Below, piece by piece: positions 22,837 to 34,977 of a stretch of 64,000 bases of DNA (its first letter is position 1; each line of letters begins with the position of its first letter). The position numbers and the translations under genes were made by a program. The notes under the pieces are model-generated. The model was given only the letters and a program-made list of their open reading frames with translations, did not search any database and was not told the origin of the DNA. The DNA is from Botryosphaeria dothidea (taxonomy: Eukaryota; Ascomycota; Dothideomycetes; Botryosphaeriales; Botryosphaeriaceae), in the NCBI GenBank assembly GCA_011503125.2, contig WWBZ02000009.1:186001-250000 (forward strand), read 5' to 3'.

Positions 22837-25800
22837 TCAACCCTCCGCCTTCCCAACATCCAACCCAAACCTCCTCCCCTGTCCACCAGCGCCGCCCTTC
22901 GCATCCCACCACCCCAGAGTAAAAAACAATCCACCCCACACCCCCCTCTTCTCCAACTCCGCATCGCCCCACCACTGCGCCTCCGCCGGCACCACGTCCC
23001 GCCCCAGCATCTCCGGCCCGCCCGCGACCAGGCTGGCGCCGGCCGCGATCGTCGCCGGGTTCTTCGGCAGCACCCTCCGCGCGTCGACCAGCCCGAGCGA
23101 CAGCGCGACGCACAGCGCGACGGCGCCGAGCAGCGCGTCGAGGATGCGCGTCGACACGGCGCTCTGGCGCAGGCGGTAGACGTGCGGGTCGGCGAGCGTC
23201 GCGTTGACGGCGCGCGGGGACGACGACGGGTCGAGGGGCACGCGGATGGCGCGCGCGGACTGGGCGACGACGGTGCGGTGGACGTGCTGCAGGTGGGCCG
23301 CGATGGCGGCGAAGCCGGCGGCGTCCATGTAGCGCGCCATGGGGAAGGCGTCCGGGTCGGCGGTCGTGCCGGCCTCGTAGATGACGGCCTGGAAGGCCGG
23401 GTCGTAGTAGCCGGCCGTGGCGCCCTCGAAGTTGGCGGAGCCGAAGAGCGAGGGGATCATGGAGGAGGGGAAGTTGCCGAGGTTGTCCGGGTTGAGCGTG
23501 CGGGTGGAGAAGAGGCGCGAGCTGCTTTCGTCGGGCGCGGCGGCGAGGATGGCGAGGGTGGCGGCGTCGAGCGTGATGGCGACGTCGAGCTGGTTGATCA
23601 GGCTGTCGCAGGTGAATGCCCGCCACTCGCTTTCGGACAGCCCGAAGGCGCCGCAGAACCGGTTGCCGACGGCTGCGCCCGCGCGCCCGTAGCCGGCGGA
23701 GAAGAAGCCGAAGGGATTGGGACCGGGCATGGGCCAGGCGGGATCGCAGCCCGCGTCTTCGTAGGGCGTGAAGGTTACGTTGCTGGTGCTCAGGAGTACA
23801 TCGGAAAGGTTTCTCGGGGCGTCAGGGGCAATGCTGCAATTGAGATTGGCACGGATGCCGGGTAAAGTTGCTGTGATGTTGCTTCCTGACAGGATGCTGG
23901 AGTTGGCACGGAAAGTGTCAGGAATTTCAAGCTTGGCTTCGGGGAATCCGAGCTCATCGTAAGTCCAGAGCGGGTATGTGAAGTTCTGGGTCAGGAGAAG
24001 CCCAATGTTGGCGGAAGCTGGGGCGAACGCCGACCAGTCCGGGAAGTCATTCGGCGAGAAAGAAGCGTTCAGCTGATTCTCAAGCGATAGAGTGACGTCG
24101 ATCTCGGTGCTGGTAGCTTGTGGCGTGTAGAGACCACTGACAGCAATGGTCAGCAGCGGGGTCAAAAGCATTGCTAGTGCCATGCACAAAACAGGTAAAT
24201 GCCTATTGGCCACGGATTTCCAGACAGACTCGATGGCAGTCTGCGAGACGTAGTCCCGGAGGACGTCGTTCCGGGTGTTAGATGACTTCGTTCGCAGAAG
24301 GAAGTAGGGGAATATCAGGACGGAAGAAAACGCAATCATGCCGACCAGCGTCTGTGCCGTCAACATGACAACTGCCGGAATGTAGACCCAGCTGAATCGG
24401 ACGTAACCCTCTGTGTCGACTTCGGCAATGCCATCATGTTTCTGAGAGACCGAATAAACAACCTCAAGAATGACTATGAGGACGAGAAGAAAGACGATGA
24501 CACAGATTTTGAAGATCGGAAGAAGAGACAGGGGACGCCAAAAAGTAATTTCGGAGGATGAGGTAGGGGGTGTTGATGCAGAATCCCTATCTGGAGCTTC
24601 TTCTTTCGAGGTCCAGTCAATTGAGAATCTCCACCACCGGTCGTCCGCGGCCAAGAAGCTCTGGCATTCAGTCTCTTTCAGATGATTTTTAATGGCCTCG
24701 AGGTTGGCAGAGCCGTGATTAGAAAGTCGAGAAAGAAGTGAAGGGCTTTGCGAAAGAACAAGGGCCAGGCCTCCAATGGTGGCGGGATCGCGGCTGGCGT
24801 AGTTCCGTGGGGCAGTGTACAGCAAAAGAATTGTCGACAGAACCAAAAGGATCAGCGAAGCACCCATCAGGTAGAGGGAAAGGCCTCTGACCCGAAGGCG
24901 ATCCTCCGTGCCATAGCATGTGCCGAGACTGTTATTGGCAGACTTTTGCATCAGGCTGCGCTTCGCCATCTGGGCGGCAGCCATGGAAAAGAGCTCGTTT
25001 GCCCGTGACTGAAGAATATTCGCATCTTTCAAATTGCTTGAGGGATAAGCAGCACTCGTCCAGCTCTCAAACATCTTCCAAAATGACCCCCAAGGGTTGC
25101 TTTCCCAAGACGAATATGCATAAAGACTGTCGACTATCAGGCCGGCCGCCTGTGTCGAAGTGTGCAGACCATCGACGAGGTCCCAGGCCGAGAAAGGCTG
25201 AGAGGAACCATGTGGAGCAGGGTTGCTTGCAACATTTCTCAGGTTACCGTTCCGATCCATCCTGATGTTAGTACTGGTGATGTTGTACTCTGGCTCGCAC
25301 AGAATGGTAGTTGTGTTGTCGGTGATGATCTTGGTGGGGAGGTCCTGATTGCTAAGGTTCTGCGCCATTTGACCGATCATGAAGACCAGTCGGTTTTTGT
25401 TATGGCCGACTGCGTGGGAATCGCAGCCGACGCCCCAGGCATCTTCAATGTCACAGCCAATAGGAGCCAGCTGCATACCGCAACCGTTCGTGTAGTTGAA
25501 ACCTTTGATCTCACATGTCGGAGAGACAATGTCGATGGTGGTATTGAGGGAGTGACATTGCCAATCAGAGCAGCCGGAAGCTCCACTTGTAATGGTTGCG
25601 ACTTCGCACACAAGGCCAGCGCTGAGCGAGCTTGCGAGTCCTTCAACTTCTAGATCGGCAAATTCTGAGAATGCCAAATCAGTCAAAGGCATCATGTGGA
25701 CATTTTTGGAGCCATACTGGACAGAGAATCTGGGGCTTCCAGGCGTTGGAAAGCTGCGTCGCGCGATGTTCCAGGGGGAAGCGGAATGGTCCCATTTTGG

Positions 25801-26548
25801 ATGGCGAGAGTAGCCAGGACGGCAGCACTGCCGATCGTGGAAGTGTTGAAACTGGAGACAAAGTCATCCGAGGCAGTGAGGTGGCAGTCGTGGCGCACAA
25901 TGGGGGTTTTCTGCAGAACCAAAAGGCCGGTCGATGCGACGGTGAGCAGTTTAATTAGCAGGGAGTTGGTGATTGCAGTGGCAACGGGCCAGTGCGATGA
26001 GCGCAACGAGCTGGTCAAGGCTTCGGGCAAAGACGGGGTTATGTAGTCCAGTAGAAGAGTCTTGGAAGCGGGTGTTGAGCGACGTTGGAGGACCTTCCAA
26101 GGCATGGCCTGCTTGGTGCGGTATTCAACCTGGCCCCACAGCGCTGCAACAATGGCCAGCACTTCTGCTTGTCAGCTCAATCTCATTGGCGGACGAAAGG
26201 ATGCATACCAGCTGTTGGGCCATAAGTCCACAGGTAGTGTTCGCTACTTCTCGCCGTAGAAATTCCATCTCGCTTTGCGTCGGCAATGGCCAAGCCTATG
26301 ATGGCCAGGAGCAGAACGAGGTACAGAACGGCAAAACCAATGAGCGTCGTAGTCTGCAGGTAGAATGGAGTCCATCCGGGGCGACTCGTGCCGGCATCGA
26401 GCGAAGCGTCGGACGAGTCAGTGGCTACAGAGGCGTTCCCGTTGTGCGCTTTCTTTGTTTCGTCGTTTGTCGGGGGTTGGTCGGTGGTGGACGGCGGCAT
26501 CAGCTGCTCGAGCTCGTGGCCCGAAGCATGCTGCGGAGGAGCAGCCAT
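22837..26548 (-). CDS. Large multi-span membrane protein, DUF3433-like
   Basis: Exons 26209..26548, 25718..26164 and 22837..25664 give 1204 residues. The second intron (GTATGG..CTCAG, 53 bases) was chosen because it joins PDSLS to KFADLEVEGL without a frame break. The N-terminus is cytosol-like and Ser/Thr-rich. About eight hydrophobic spans are visible: LIGFAVLYLVLLLAIIGLAIA, LAIVAALWG, LLIKLLTVASTGLLVL, YLMGASLILLVLSTILLLY, ICVIVFLLVLIVILEVVY, VVMLTAQTLVGMIAFSSVL, LPVLCMALAMLLTPLLTIAV and one near the C-terminus (VALCVALSLGLV). Two large extracytoplasmic loops are rich in Cys and N-glycosylation sequons. This repeated span-loop layout is that of the fungal DUF3433 family, whose function is unknown to me. 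Confidence 0.85.
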
Positions 26549-27499
26549 GGCTAAGGGCTTGATTGAGCGAGCAAGCGAAGGGAATCTACCACCCTTTTAG
26601 TTTTTATCTGGGTACAGTCGCTAGGGGTTTGAGAATTTGCAAGCGCTGACAGCCATCGTGGGGGGCCAAGAACAAGGGCGAATCCTACGAGAACACAACA
26701 GACTCAGCCACATGTGAGGCTTCACTATGCGCGCGCTAAGCCTTGGTTTGGGCCATCGTTGCTCAAGGAAAAGCAAGGCAGTCATCTATCTGGATGCACT
26801 GCCCATGGCTTAGGAAAATAAAGGTCGGGATCGTCAAGACGTGCTCCTGCGGCGCAGCAAGATGGATGACAACAAACCCAATCTCATCATTCCCTACGGA
26901 GCATCAAAGGACCAATCCGGACTTGGATCCAGTTGAGAACTCCGATGGGATATGCGACTGCTTAAAGCCTCCATATGACGATGCGAAGTCCGTACTGTTT
27001 TCCGGGTGACCTTTTCTCCTTCGGCGCATCAGGAGGAGCACCATGGCAATCTCGAAGCTCTTCCAGGGCCGCAGCACTTGGCGGAAATTTCTCGTTCTCG
27101 ATCGTCGACCGAAGCTTTCGTTGCTATGGTTTATGGAAATAGTTGGGAGAAAAGAGGCAGACCTGTGTATTCTTGTCAATCCTCGGGCTCGCCTCGAGAC
27201 AGCGCGCGAGCTGTTCGCCAGTTCGTCGGCTTTCAGTAGCACGGAGTTAGCGGCGCACGTTTATCGAGCTGAGCGGTAACGGCTCGGTCTTGACGGAGAG
27301 CGAGAGAGGTGGGTTGCGGTGATGGGGGCGCTGTTCGAGGAGGGGCTGCGTTAGGCTGCCGTCCATCCCGCCATTCAGGACGCCGGCAGAGCGCCATCCA
27401 ACTCATAATTCCATCGTCAAGCTTTCCAACCCCCGACATGCCGATGCTTAAATACTGCCCTGCAGCTCCCCCTCCATCATCTCTTACATCATTCCAGCT
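26549..27499. other. Divergent intergenic region
   Basis: About 1 kb lies between two divergent starts. Short frames only; no repeat or RNA gene was recognised. Confidence 0.5.
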
Positions 27500-27507
27500 T
27501 ATATAAA
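27500..27507 (+). promoter_or_regulatory. Putative TATA box of the alpha/beta hydrolase gene
   Basis: TATATAAA sits 95 bases before the ATG at 27602. The intervening leader is rich in C, T and A, typical of a fungal 5' UTR. Confidence 0.5.
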
Positions 27508-27601
27508 TTCACACTTCTTAAGCCCAATCATTTCCTCACCAATTCCCTCTAAGTCCAAAAGACCTCTCCTCTCGCAAACCACCCGCCAGAAAACACCAAA
27601 C

Positions 27602-28034
27602 ATGCCAACCATAACCCTCCCCTACAAGCACGACCCCTCCGCCGGCGGCCCCATCCCGGCACACATCCACTACTCCACCACCACTTCCTCGTCCCCCACC
27701 CCCACCCCCAAGCCCATCATCCTCATCTTCCACGCCGGCGGCTTCGCCGCCGGCTCCACCAACCTCATCCCGCAAGCGCAAATCGCCCACCTCACCGACA
27801 CCCTCAACGCCGTCGCCATCGCCCCAGAGTACCGCCTCTGCCCGCAAGTGTCCCTGCGCGCCGGGCCCGTCGCCGACGCGCACGCCTGCCTGGCGTGGGC
27901 GCGCGAAACGCTGCCGCGCGCGCTGGCCGCCGAGACGGGCGGGGCGGTGCTGGCGGACCCCGCGCGGGTGGGCGTGATGGGGCATTCGGCGGGCGGGATG
28001 CTGGCGCTCGAGCTCGTGAGTATTCGGCCTCCCT

Positions 28035-28074
<40 letters not shown>

Positions 28075-28665
28075 GCTGATGGGCTGCAGGGCAATGCGGC
28101 GAGCCCGCCCAGCGCCATCCTCGATTTCTACGGGGTGAAGTACCTCGGCGACGCCTTTTGGGGCGCGCCGCTGGCGTCGTTTGCGGGCATGCCTGACCCA
28201 GATGCCGGTGTTCGGGCGAAGGTGTATGAGGAGGAGACTATTGCGGTCAGCGCCGGCGCGATGTTTGTGGATGGGAGGCCGGATTTGAAGACGCCGAGGT
28301 CGGCGTGGATGATTCACGCGATTAAGCATGGGAAGCTGTACGAGAAGTGCTTGCGGGGGCCGGCATCGAAGGATGAGGATGCTGGTGGGGAGGTGGACGC
28401 GAAGGTGGTGGAGGAGGTGGAGCCGACGAGGGGGTTCAAGAAGAGCTGGCCGCCGACGTGCTTCGTGCATGGGACGGAGGATGTGTTTGCGCCGTTCAGT
28501 ATGGCTGAGAGGGCGGAGAGGGAGTTGAAAGAGAAGGACGCGGAGGTGGAACTGATTAAGGTGCAAGGAGCGGGGCATGTCTTTGATATGGCATTAGGAA
28601 AAGGTGATGTGATGTTCGAGAGCACGGTGGCACCGGCTTTGAAGTGGTTAGTTGAGAGGGTTTGA
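27602..28665 (+). CDS. Alpha/beta hydrolase (esterase/lipase, Abhydrolase_3 type)
   Basis: Two exons (27602..28015, 28090..28665) give 329 residues. The oxyanion-hole segment is ILIFHAGGFAAGS (an HGGG variant with Ala). The nucleophile elbow is GHSAGG, the acid is probably in FVHGTEDVFAP, and the base is in GAGHVFDMALG near the C-terminus. This is the arrangement of the hormone-sensitive-lipase-like family. No signal peptide is seen, so it should be cytosolic. The intron holds a 34-base GA repeat. It converges with an aldehyde dehydrogenase gene 357 bases away, but there is no proof that they share a pathway. The substrate is unknown. Confidence 0.88.
28038..28071 (+). repeat. (GA)17 microsatellite within hydrolase intron
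   Basis: This perfect dinucleotide repeat of 34 bases lies inside the intron 28016..28089, between the donor and the branch-like TGCTGATG. Confidence 0.95.
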
Positions 28666-29022
28666 GTTGCCGCAGGATAGGGTACGCATGAAGAAGATAG
28701 TAATGATAATGTGACCCCTTCAGCTACACTGTTTGTTTCAATCGTCGAATTAGCACAGCTGAATGTCAATTCCAAACACAAACTCACAAAGTTGGTACAT
28801 TCAGTTAGCACTCATCTCATTGAGTCATAGGAGGAGAGTTGAAGCCCTCAATCATACATATCTATTGCTTGTCATTTCTTCACATCTAGACAAAGCGTCA
28901 ATTCTCCAGATGACAGAAGTCTAGAGCTTAAGCTTACATCGAAAAAAAAAAACACCCGGAAACCATTTACAACGTATCCACCCTTTTTCTCATTTCAAAA
29001 AAACAATTTTATCATAGCGTCT
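28666..29022. other. Convergent intergenic spacer
   Basis: This AT-leaning spacer holds the 3' flanks of the hydrolase and aldehyde dehydrogenase genes. Nothing else was recognised. Confidence 0.5.
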
Positions 29023-30596
29023 TTAGAGCGCCTTCCTCGTCCACATAGACTGAGTGTAGCACCACCCCTTCATGCCAACGACACCCCACTCCATGCCCAT
29101 ACCACTCCACTTGTGACCGCCAAAAGGCACGTAAGGCGCGAGCTCAAAGTGCGTGTTCACCCATACGCTACCCGCCTCCAGCTTACTGGCCATCCTGCCC
29201 GCCTTCTCCAGATCCTTACTCCACACACTGGCGCCCAGGCCCATCTTGGTGTCATTCGCGCGCCTGACCACATCTGCCTCATCGCTCCACTTCAGCAGCG
29301 GGATAATCGGCCCAAACGGCTCCTCCACAACAATCCTGCTGTCGTCCGGCGGGTTGTCAATAATCGCCGGCTGGACGAAGTAGCCGGGGGCGTTGCGCTC
29401 GTGGACGGCGCCGCCGAGCGCGGCGTTCCAGCCCTGCTTGGCGATCTCCGTGTACATGTCCTTGACCTTCTCGTACTGCATGCTGTTCTGGATGGGGCCG
29501 ACCAGCACCTCCGGGTCGCTGGCGGGGCCCGTCTTGACGGCCTTGGTGAAGTTGACGAGCGCCTCGCGGAAGGCGTCGTAGATCTTCTCGTGCACATAGA
29601 CGCGCTTGATGTCCATGCAGATCTGGCCCGAGTTGAGGAAGGCGAAGGTGCCGATCTGGTGGAAGCAGGTTAGTCACGAGATCAGAATGGGAAAGCGAGT
29701 ATTAGGAGGAGGGAGTGGAAGTACGTACCTTCGGCACCACCTTCTCGAGATCCACGTCGTCGCAGATGATGGCCGGGTCGTTGCCGCCGAGCTCGAGGGT
29801 GACGCGCTTCAGCGTCCTGCTGCAGCTCTCCATGACCTTCTTTCCCGTAAAAGTCGAGCCGGTAAACGAGATCTTGTCAATGCCCGGGTGCTCCGTGACC
29901 ATCGGGCCCAGATCATCGCCGCCGCTCAGCGCCTGCAGGACGCCCGGGGGGAAGATCTTCGCGCCCAGCTCGGCGAGCTTGAGGCCGCTGTACGGCGTGA
30001 AGGGCGAGCTCTTCCAGATGAAGGTGTTGCCGGTGAGCAGGGCGGAGCCGACCTTGCCGATGCCCAGCAGCAGCGGCCAGTTCCACGGCACGATGCCGCA
30101 GCCGACGCCGAGCGGTGTGTAGCGCACGACGACGGAGCGCTCCTCCGTGTCCTCGATGGTCTCGGCCGGCAGGCGCAGCTTCGCGATCTCGCGCAGGTGC
30201 CCGATGGTCATGGCCACCTCGATGCCCGCCGTCTGCGCCGGCTTACCCGACTCCTTGACCAGCAGGTCCTGGAAGGCCTGCTGGTTGGCCTCGACGCCGT
30301 CGGCGAGAGCGAGCATCTTCTGCGCGCGCTCGTCGTACGAGAGGTCGCGCCAGGCGGGGAAGGCGGCCCGGGCGTTGTTGACGGCCTCGTCGACGTCGTC
30401 CTTGGTTGAGAAGGGGACCTCGGGGAGGGCCTCCTCGGTGCTGGGATCAATTGAGTGGCGCGTCTTGCCATTGGAGGCCGACTTCAGTTGGTTGTTGACG
30501 ACATTCTTAAAGGTCTGGAAGATGTTAGCTGATTGTGCGATGTCGGCCTGCAGCGTATTGACGTACTGTGAAATCGATCTTGTAGTCAACACTCAT
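29023..30596 (-). CDS. NAD(P)-dependent aldehyde dehydrogenase
   Basis: Exons 30567..30596 (only 10 codons), 29729..30514 and 29023..29655 give 482 residues, normal for the ALDH superfamily. Visible motifs are the N-terminal DPSTEEALPEVPFSTKDDVDEAV, the cofactor region GIVPWNWPLLL and IWKSSPFTP, FTGSTFTGKKVM, the catalytic-glutamate motif LELGGNDPAI, and the catalytic cysteine in FLNSGQICMD (about Cys285). EEPFGPIIPLLKW and the end segment VPFGGHKWSGMGMEWG follow. There is no targeting signal, so it is probably cytosolic. It is nearest in look to the fungal betaine/vanillin-type ALDHs, but substrate cannot be assigned. The micro-exon start (MSVDYKIDFT) is supported by clean GT..AG splicing and in-frame joining. 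Confidence 0.93.
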
Positions 30597-30701
30597 GATG
30601 GGCGAAGAATGGAGGAGCGGCGGAAAGGGTATCGTAGATTGGAGAACGAGGGAAAGGCAGTGACGAGAAAAATGGTCCTGCGGGCATGCTGACACAGGCC
30701 C

Positions 30702-30708
30702 CTTATAT
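30702..30708 (-). promoter_or_regulatory. Putative TATA box of the aldehyde dehydrogenase gene
   Basis: ATATAAG on the minus strand lies about 105 bases upstream of the ATG at 30596. Confidence 0.4.
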
Positions 30709-30832
30709 CTGCATGTTCCTATCTAGGGTCCATTGTGGATCTACCGCATCCGGATCCGATATTTTCAGTAAGCCTCGGAGCAGGGTGCATGAGCCACTTG
30801 GGAGAGGTAGATATGCGGCGAAGGATTGGCGG

Positions 30833-30847
30833 GCGGGGTTCGCGGGG
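30833..30847 (+). promoter_or_regulatory. Two GCGGGG motifs (CreA/Mig1-like) upstream of ALDH
   Basis: GCGGGG occurs at 30833..30838 and 30842..30847, about 240 bases upstream of the ALDH start. It fits the carbon-repressor consensus SYGGRG, but the motif is short and the call is inference. Confidence 0.3.
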
Positions 30848-32245
30848 CCCCTCAGCAGGCTAGGGCTGCTCTATTTTAGCTCTTCTGGCAATCCGCTATT
30901 GGCCTGACGTGTGCCTTTATCCGACGCGTCTCGATAGCTACAAGCTTCCATCCGACACGATGATGTGGGCATATTGCTGACGGCGGGACGCGACACCTCT
31001 TCTGGAGGTGGCGCTCTTTTGCGCGGCGTGAGGCACAGCTGCTTGGCGCATGGCCGACCCATTACTCGCCAGGGGGCGAGATCCTGCAGAAACGGCGAAT
31101 TGTAGCGAAATCCTGACAGAATCCGGACAAATCGTCTCAGGTTCGACCCACTGGAGGAATGTAGGATTTGGCGAGGAGAAGGTTCAGGAGAGACTTGCGT
31201 ACGACGGAGACGTTATCTGACCACTGCTGACCTGCTTCCGAAGCAGCACGGCGGACGTAAATCCGAGTGGGTAGGCAGCCACTCCCTGCAGAGCCTAGTG
31301 TGAGACAGGGAACAGCAACGCGATGAGATGGAGCAATCGATATACAAGTGCAGTAAACGGACCAGGTTGATGTTGTGGTGGTGGTGAAACCGAAGACCCT
31401 GCGTTGGCGGCTGTCGGCAAGGCCCCGCCCGCCCCTGCCGCATCCCGAAGATCCGTCCAACCACAGGTGACAGTCCAAACGTGTTCTCTATATTTTTACG
31501 AGTAGCCACCACGGTGCAAAGGCAGTCCTTGATTCATTCCTTCAACCAATATTTTACCCTAGCCCTACTCTTCCTTCTAACAGCCTACGCCCGTGGTGTA
31601 TTTATTCAGCATCTTCTCAGCAGCAACTTTATTCTTGACATAAAAAGAAAATTGTAAACAAGTTTTAGTCGTAGAAGTATTTTTCAGGGTCTACCTTTCT
31701 TCAACCTACTTAGAAACATGGTTAGGATCGATGGTTCCACTCGTCATGCGTATTCTGTTATTTCTTTTGAGGACTTGCCGTATTACTCTCCAATTGGTCT
31801 CCCTTCTACTACGATCGTTATTTCACAAATTATCACAGACAAACATATATACAATACCAAAAATACGTTTCAACCAGTGCTGGCCAAAAGCTAAGAAAGT
31901 CACCTCCAAATAGTTTTCTCTTGCCGTACTGAAGGGGTAAAATGATAATCAAAAAACGCATAGACGCCACCTCACCCAAGAATAGGAGCAAGCGAGTAAG
32001 AAAGAAAGTTGCAGTCGCCCGCCTAATAGCAGAGCCCGGTCTTGATGAGAAATAACGAAACCCCAAAGCCGAAAGTTAGACTGAGCCCATCTGTATCATC
32101 GCCCCCATCCTTCTTATTGCCGATACCACTGTTCCAGAGACGCCGGATTACGCCAGCACCAAACACTACACATCCAACGCGTACTTTAATCAAGCCGCCT
32201 CACCTTCCCCCCTCCACTATTTCTTTCGTTTCTTGCCGTACCAGC
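30848..32245. other. Intergenic region between ALDH promoter and ATG7 3' end
   Basis: About 1.4 kb, AT-rich from about 31550 to 31900. Only short chance frames; no repeat or RNA gene was recognised. Confidence 0.5.
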
Positions 32246-34611
32246 TCAGATGAGCTCACCCTCCCCGCTGCCATCATCCCCCTCATCATCCCACTCCACC
32301 TCCTCAGCCATCTCCTCAGCCCTGCGCTGGACCTCCTTCAAACCGCTGACCTCCTCGACCCATCCCTTCTCGTTCAATGCGCGCTTGACAAAATCCCAGC
32401 CCTCGTTGCGGTAGCGCTCGACTATGCGGTCGCTGCAGGCGCTACAGCAGTCGTAGGGCTGCCCACGGATGGAAAGGTTACTAAATGTCGAGAGGAAACC
32501 GCGAATCTGGTGGGGCAGCTGGCCGAGGGGATGCACGAATGCCGACTTATCGGGCGTCGAAGATGACGTCTTGGAGCTGGCATCTGTGGGATTTGTGGGG
32601 GCTGGTGCGTGGGCGCGGAGAGGGTGCTGGAGGATGCTGACGAGAAGCTCGACGAGCATCGCCGACGCGATCGGAGCGATACCGGGGCGTGTGACTGTGC
32701 ATTGCTGGTCGAGCGTGGCATCCTTGAGTGACTAGGCGGGTAGGGGTGGTTAGTCCGAGCTTTGATCAACCGCCATGGTGGTGACTCAAAGAACTTACAT
32801 CGGCAGGCGCGACTACGTCATTACAGAAATAGCAACCCATTTCCTCTTCGCCAGGGCCGCCAGGCTTCAATCCGTGCCTCATAACGACAAAGGTGTCGAA
32901 GCCTAGCGCTGCGTTCATCACGATCTTCCCGGCGGCCTTGCCCATCAAGGTGGGTAACCATCTACTCTCCCGAGTATCCAAGAGAAGGAAGATCGCATCG
33001 TGCTCATCAATCAGTTTCTTCAGAGTCTCAAATTCCTCCTTTGTCTTCGCTTCATCCATGATTGGGTGACCGGCCATCGGAACGGACATTACGTGCCCTT
33101 CCGCGTCAACGCCCGGGTAGATTTCCTGTAGCGCTTCTGCGGCTCGCCATGCTTTCTTTGCGCCACCCTCAAGGCAGTCTTTGTAATCGAAAAGAGGCTG
33201 CCTGACTGGATTTGAGAAGCTGACAGTGGCGTTGTCGACGAATGTTATCTTTCGTACGCCCCAGCCCATTAGGTTTCGAGAAACGTAAGAGCCTAATGTA
33301 CCCGCACCCAGCAGCAAGCATTTGGTATTCTTGATGACATCCAGATCAATGCCAGGGGCTATGCGCCACTTTATAAGCTTGAGATTCAGATCAACGGCCT
33401 GGTCTGCAAGGCGCTGGGGGTCCATGTACGCGGAAAGATCCACAAGTCGACTTGTAAGCTTTCCATTCTCGTTTCTCTCCCATCCGGTAACCTTTGGCAT
33501 CTTTGGGCTCCTTGGACGAGAGTTCGACTTGTCCAACGTTGTATCGAGAGAAGTATCAACCACGATTCCCGCGGGCTGTTGTGACTTGAGATTCAGGATA
33601 ATGCTTTTGGAGGTGTCACGAGTCCGGTGAGTATCGCGGTAGCACAGAATCTGAACATCGTTGAGTTTCCACCGCTGACGAATGAGGACGAGCAGATTGC
33701 GCAACATCCAGCCTGGATTATTGTCGTATGTCGAGGGGTCTGCGAAGCAAACGAAGCGGTCTTGCAAGTCGGCATTGTTGAAGAAGCCCTGCTCAAAAGC
33801 CGCGAGCGACCCGATATGCCAAGTGTAGCCGAATTCATCCAGAAGGCCCGGAGTCTGTGGCGTCTTGGGGCGTTCTTCCGTTTCGGTGCTCTCAGTATGG
33901 CCCGAGGGGCGCCTCACCCTCTTTGCTAGGAAAAAGCCATGCTGCCGGGAATCGACGCTGTATCTCCAAGTCTGAACCGCATCCACCAGACCAGTCGTCT
34001 CCGCCGGACTAAGCTTAGGAGCTGAGCCAGAAGACTTCCACGGAGGATCAGAGTGGATAGCAGGGAAGGCGAAGTGGTAGGTGAACTTGTACTTCTTGAG
34101 GTCGGCGAAGGAGATGGCAGAGAAGGAAGCGAGCAGCGAGGGGCAGGAATAGATGGTACCATCGTTGATGGCGTCCCATATCTGCGCCGCATCCGTTCAG
34201 TACTAACTTCGTTCTTGCGCGCGAAGCCGAGGTGAGATCGACTTACCATGTGGCCGGCGCGATCGATGACTTGCGCGCGGTCGAGGTTCTTGTAGGCCTC
34301 GATGGTGTTGAGGTTCTTGATGATGCCTTCGGCACGATAGTAGCCGGCAGGCGTCCTGCGCAAAAAGGAGCTGTCAGTATGTGAACAGACAGTGCAGGCG
34401 CAAAGACGCACTCATCAGTGGTGAGAGCAGAGCCGAGGATCTGCATGCGCGATGAGCGTTCTGGCGCGTCGGTTGGCCTGATTTCGTACAGGCCCAGGAT
34501 CTTGCGGGCACTATCGTCGAGCTTGTCATGGTTGATCTTCAGCGAGGCCAGTGACGCGTAGAAAGCCAGCTCGATGTCGGAGGTCCACGGCGCAAACTGT
34601 AGGGTAGCCAT
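32246..34611 (-). CDS. ATG7: Autophagy E1-like activating enzyme ATG7
   Basis: Four exons (34412..34611, 34247..34355, 32799..34181, 32246..32731) give 725 residues. The N-terminal domain ([23 protein letters not shown], then [16 protein letters not shown] [15 protein letters not shown]) binds the E2s Atg3 and Atg10. The adenylation domain has the ATP loop [20 protein letters not shown] (about 393-412) and [20 protein letters not shown]. The catalytic cysteine lies in [10 protein letters not shown] (Cys575) just after the last intron. [12 protein letters not shown] and YDCCSACSD supply further conserved cysteines. The acidic C-terminal tail (EWDDEGDD) is where Atg8 docks in the family. It activates Atg8 and Atg12 for autophagosome formation. 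All introns are 56-67 bases and clean. Confidence 0.97.
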
Positions 34612-34977
34612 GGCGTCGGTGTTGCGGGGTTGCGAGAGCTTGCTGGAGCCTCGAGGCAGCGCGCTGAGAGAAGTAACGAGTAGCTATGCGTCAGCGCTTG
34701 GTCAGGATCTCGCGCGCGAGCATGTGCCTGCGTCAAGCGGGCTGGTTGTCTCGGAAAGCGGCGTCAGTGGACTGTCAGGCATTGGTTGGCATGGCAGATG
34801 ATGTAAGGCTGCGCGCCCGCGTGGAGGGGCGCGCCGAGGGATTAGAGCGGCCCGTGCACAAAGGGTCCCGCCGCGGGTGCCTCTCGCTTCCGCTCTGTGT
34901 GCCTGAGGCTGATGGACGCCGCCTTGACCGACATCCAAAATTGTCTCTGTTCTCACCTTTGATTTCCTGAGCTCACA
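34612..34977. other. Divergent promoter ATG7 / dCMP deaminase
   Basis: A 366-base GC-rich shared upstream region. No ACGCGT motif occurs here, in contrast to the deaminase intron just downstream. Confidence 0.5.

Noticed and set aside
27670..28578. 302-codon minus-strand frame opposite the alpha/beta hydrolase
   Set aside because: It is a shadow frame that includes the translated GA microsatellite; the plus-strand gene has a full catalytic set.
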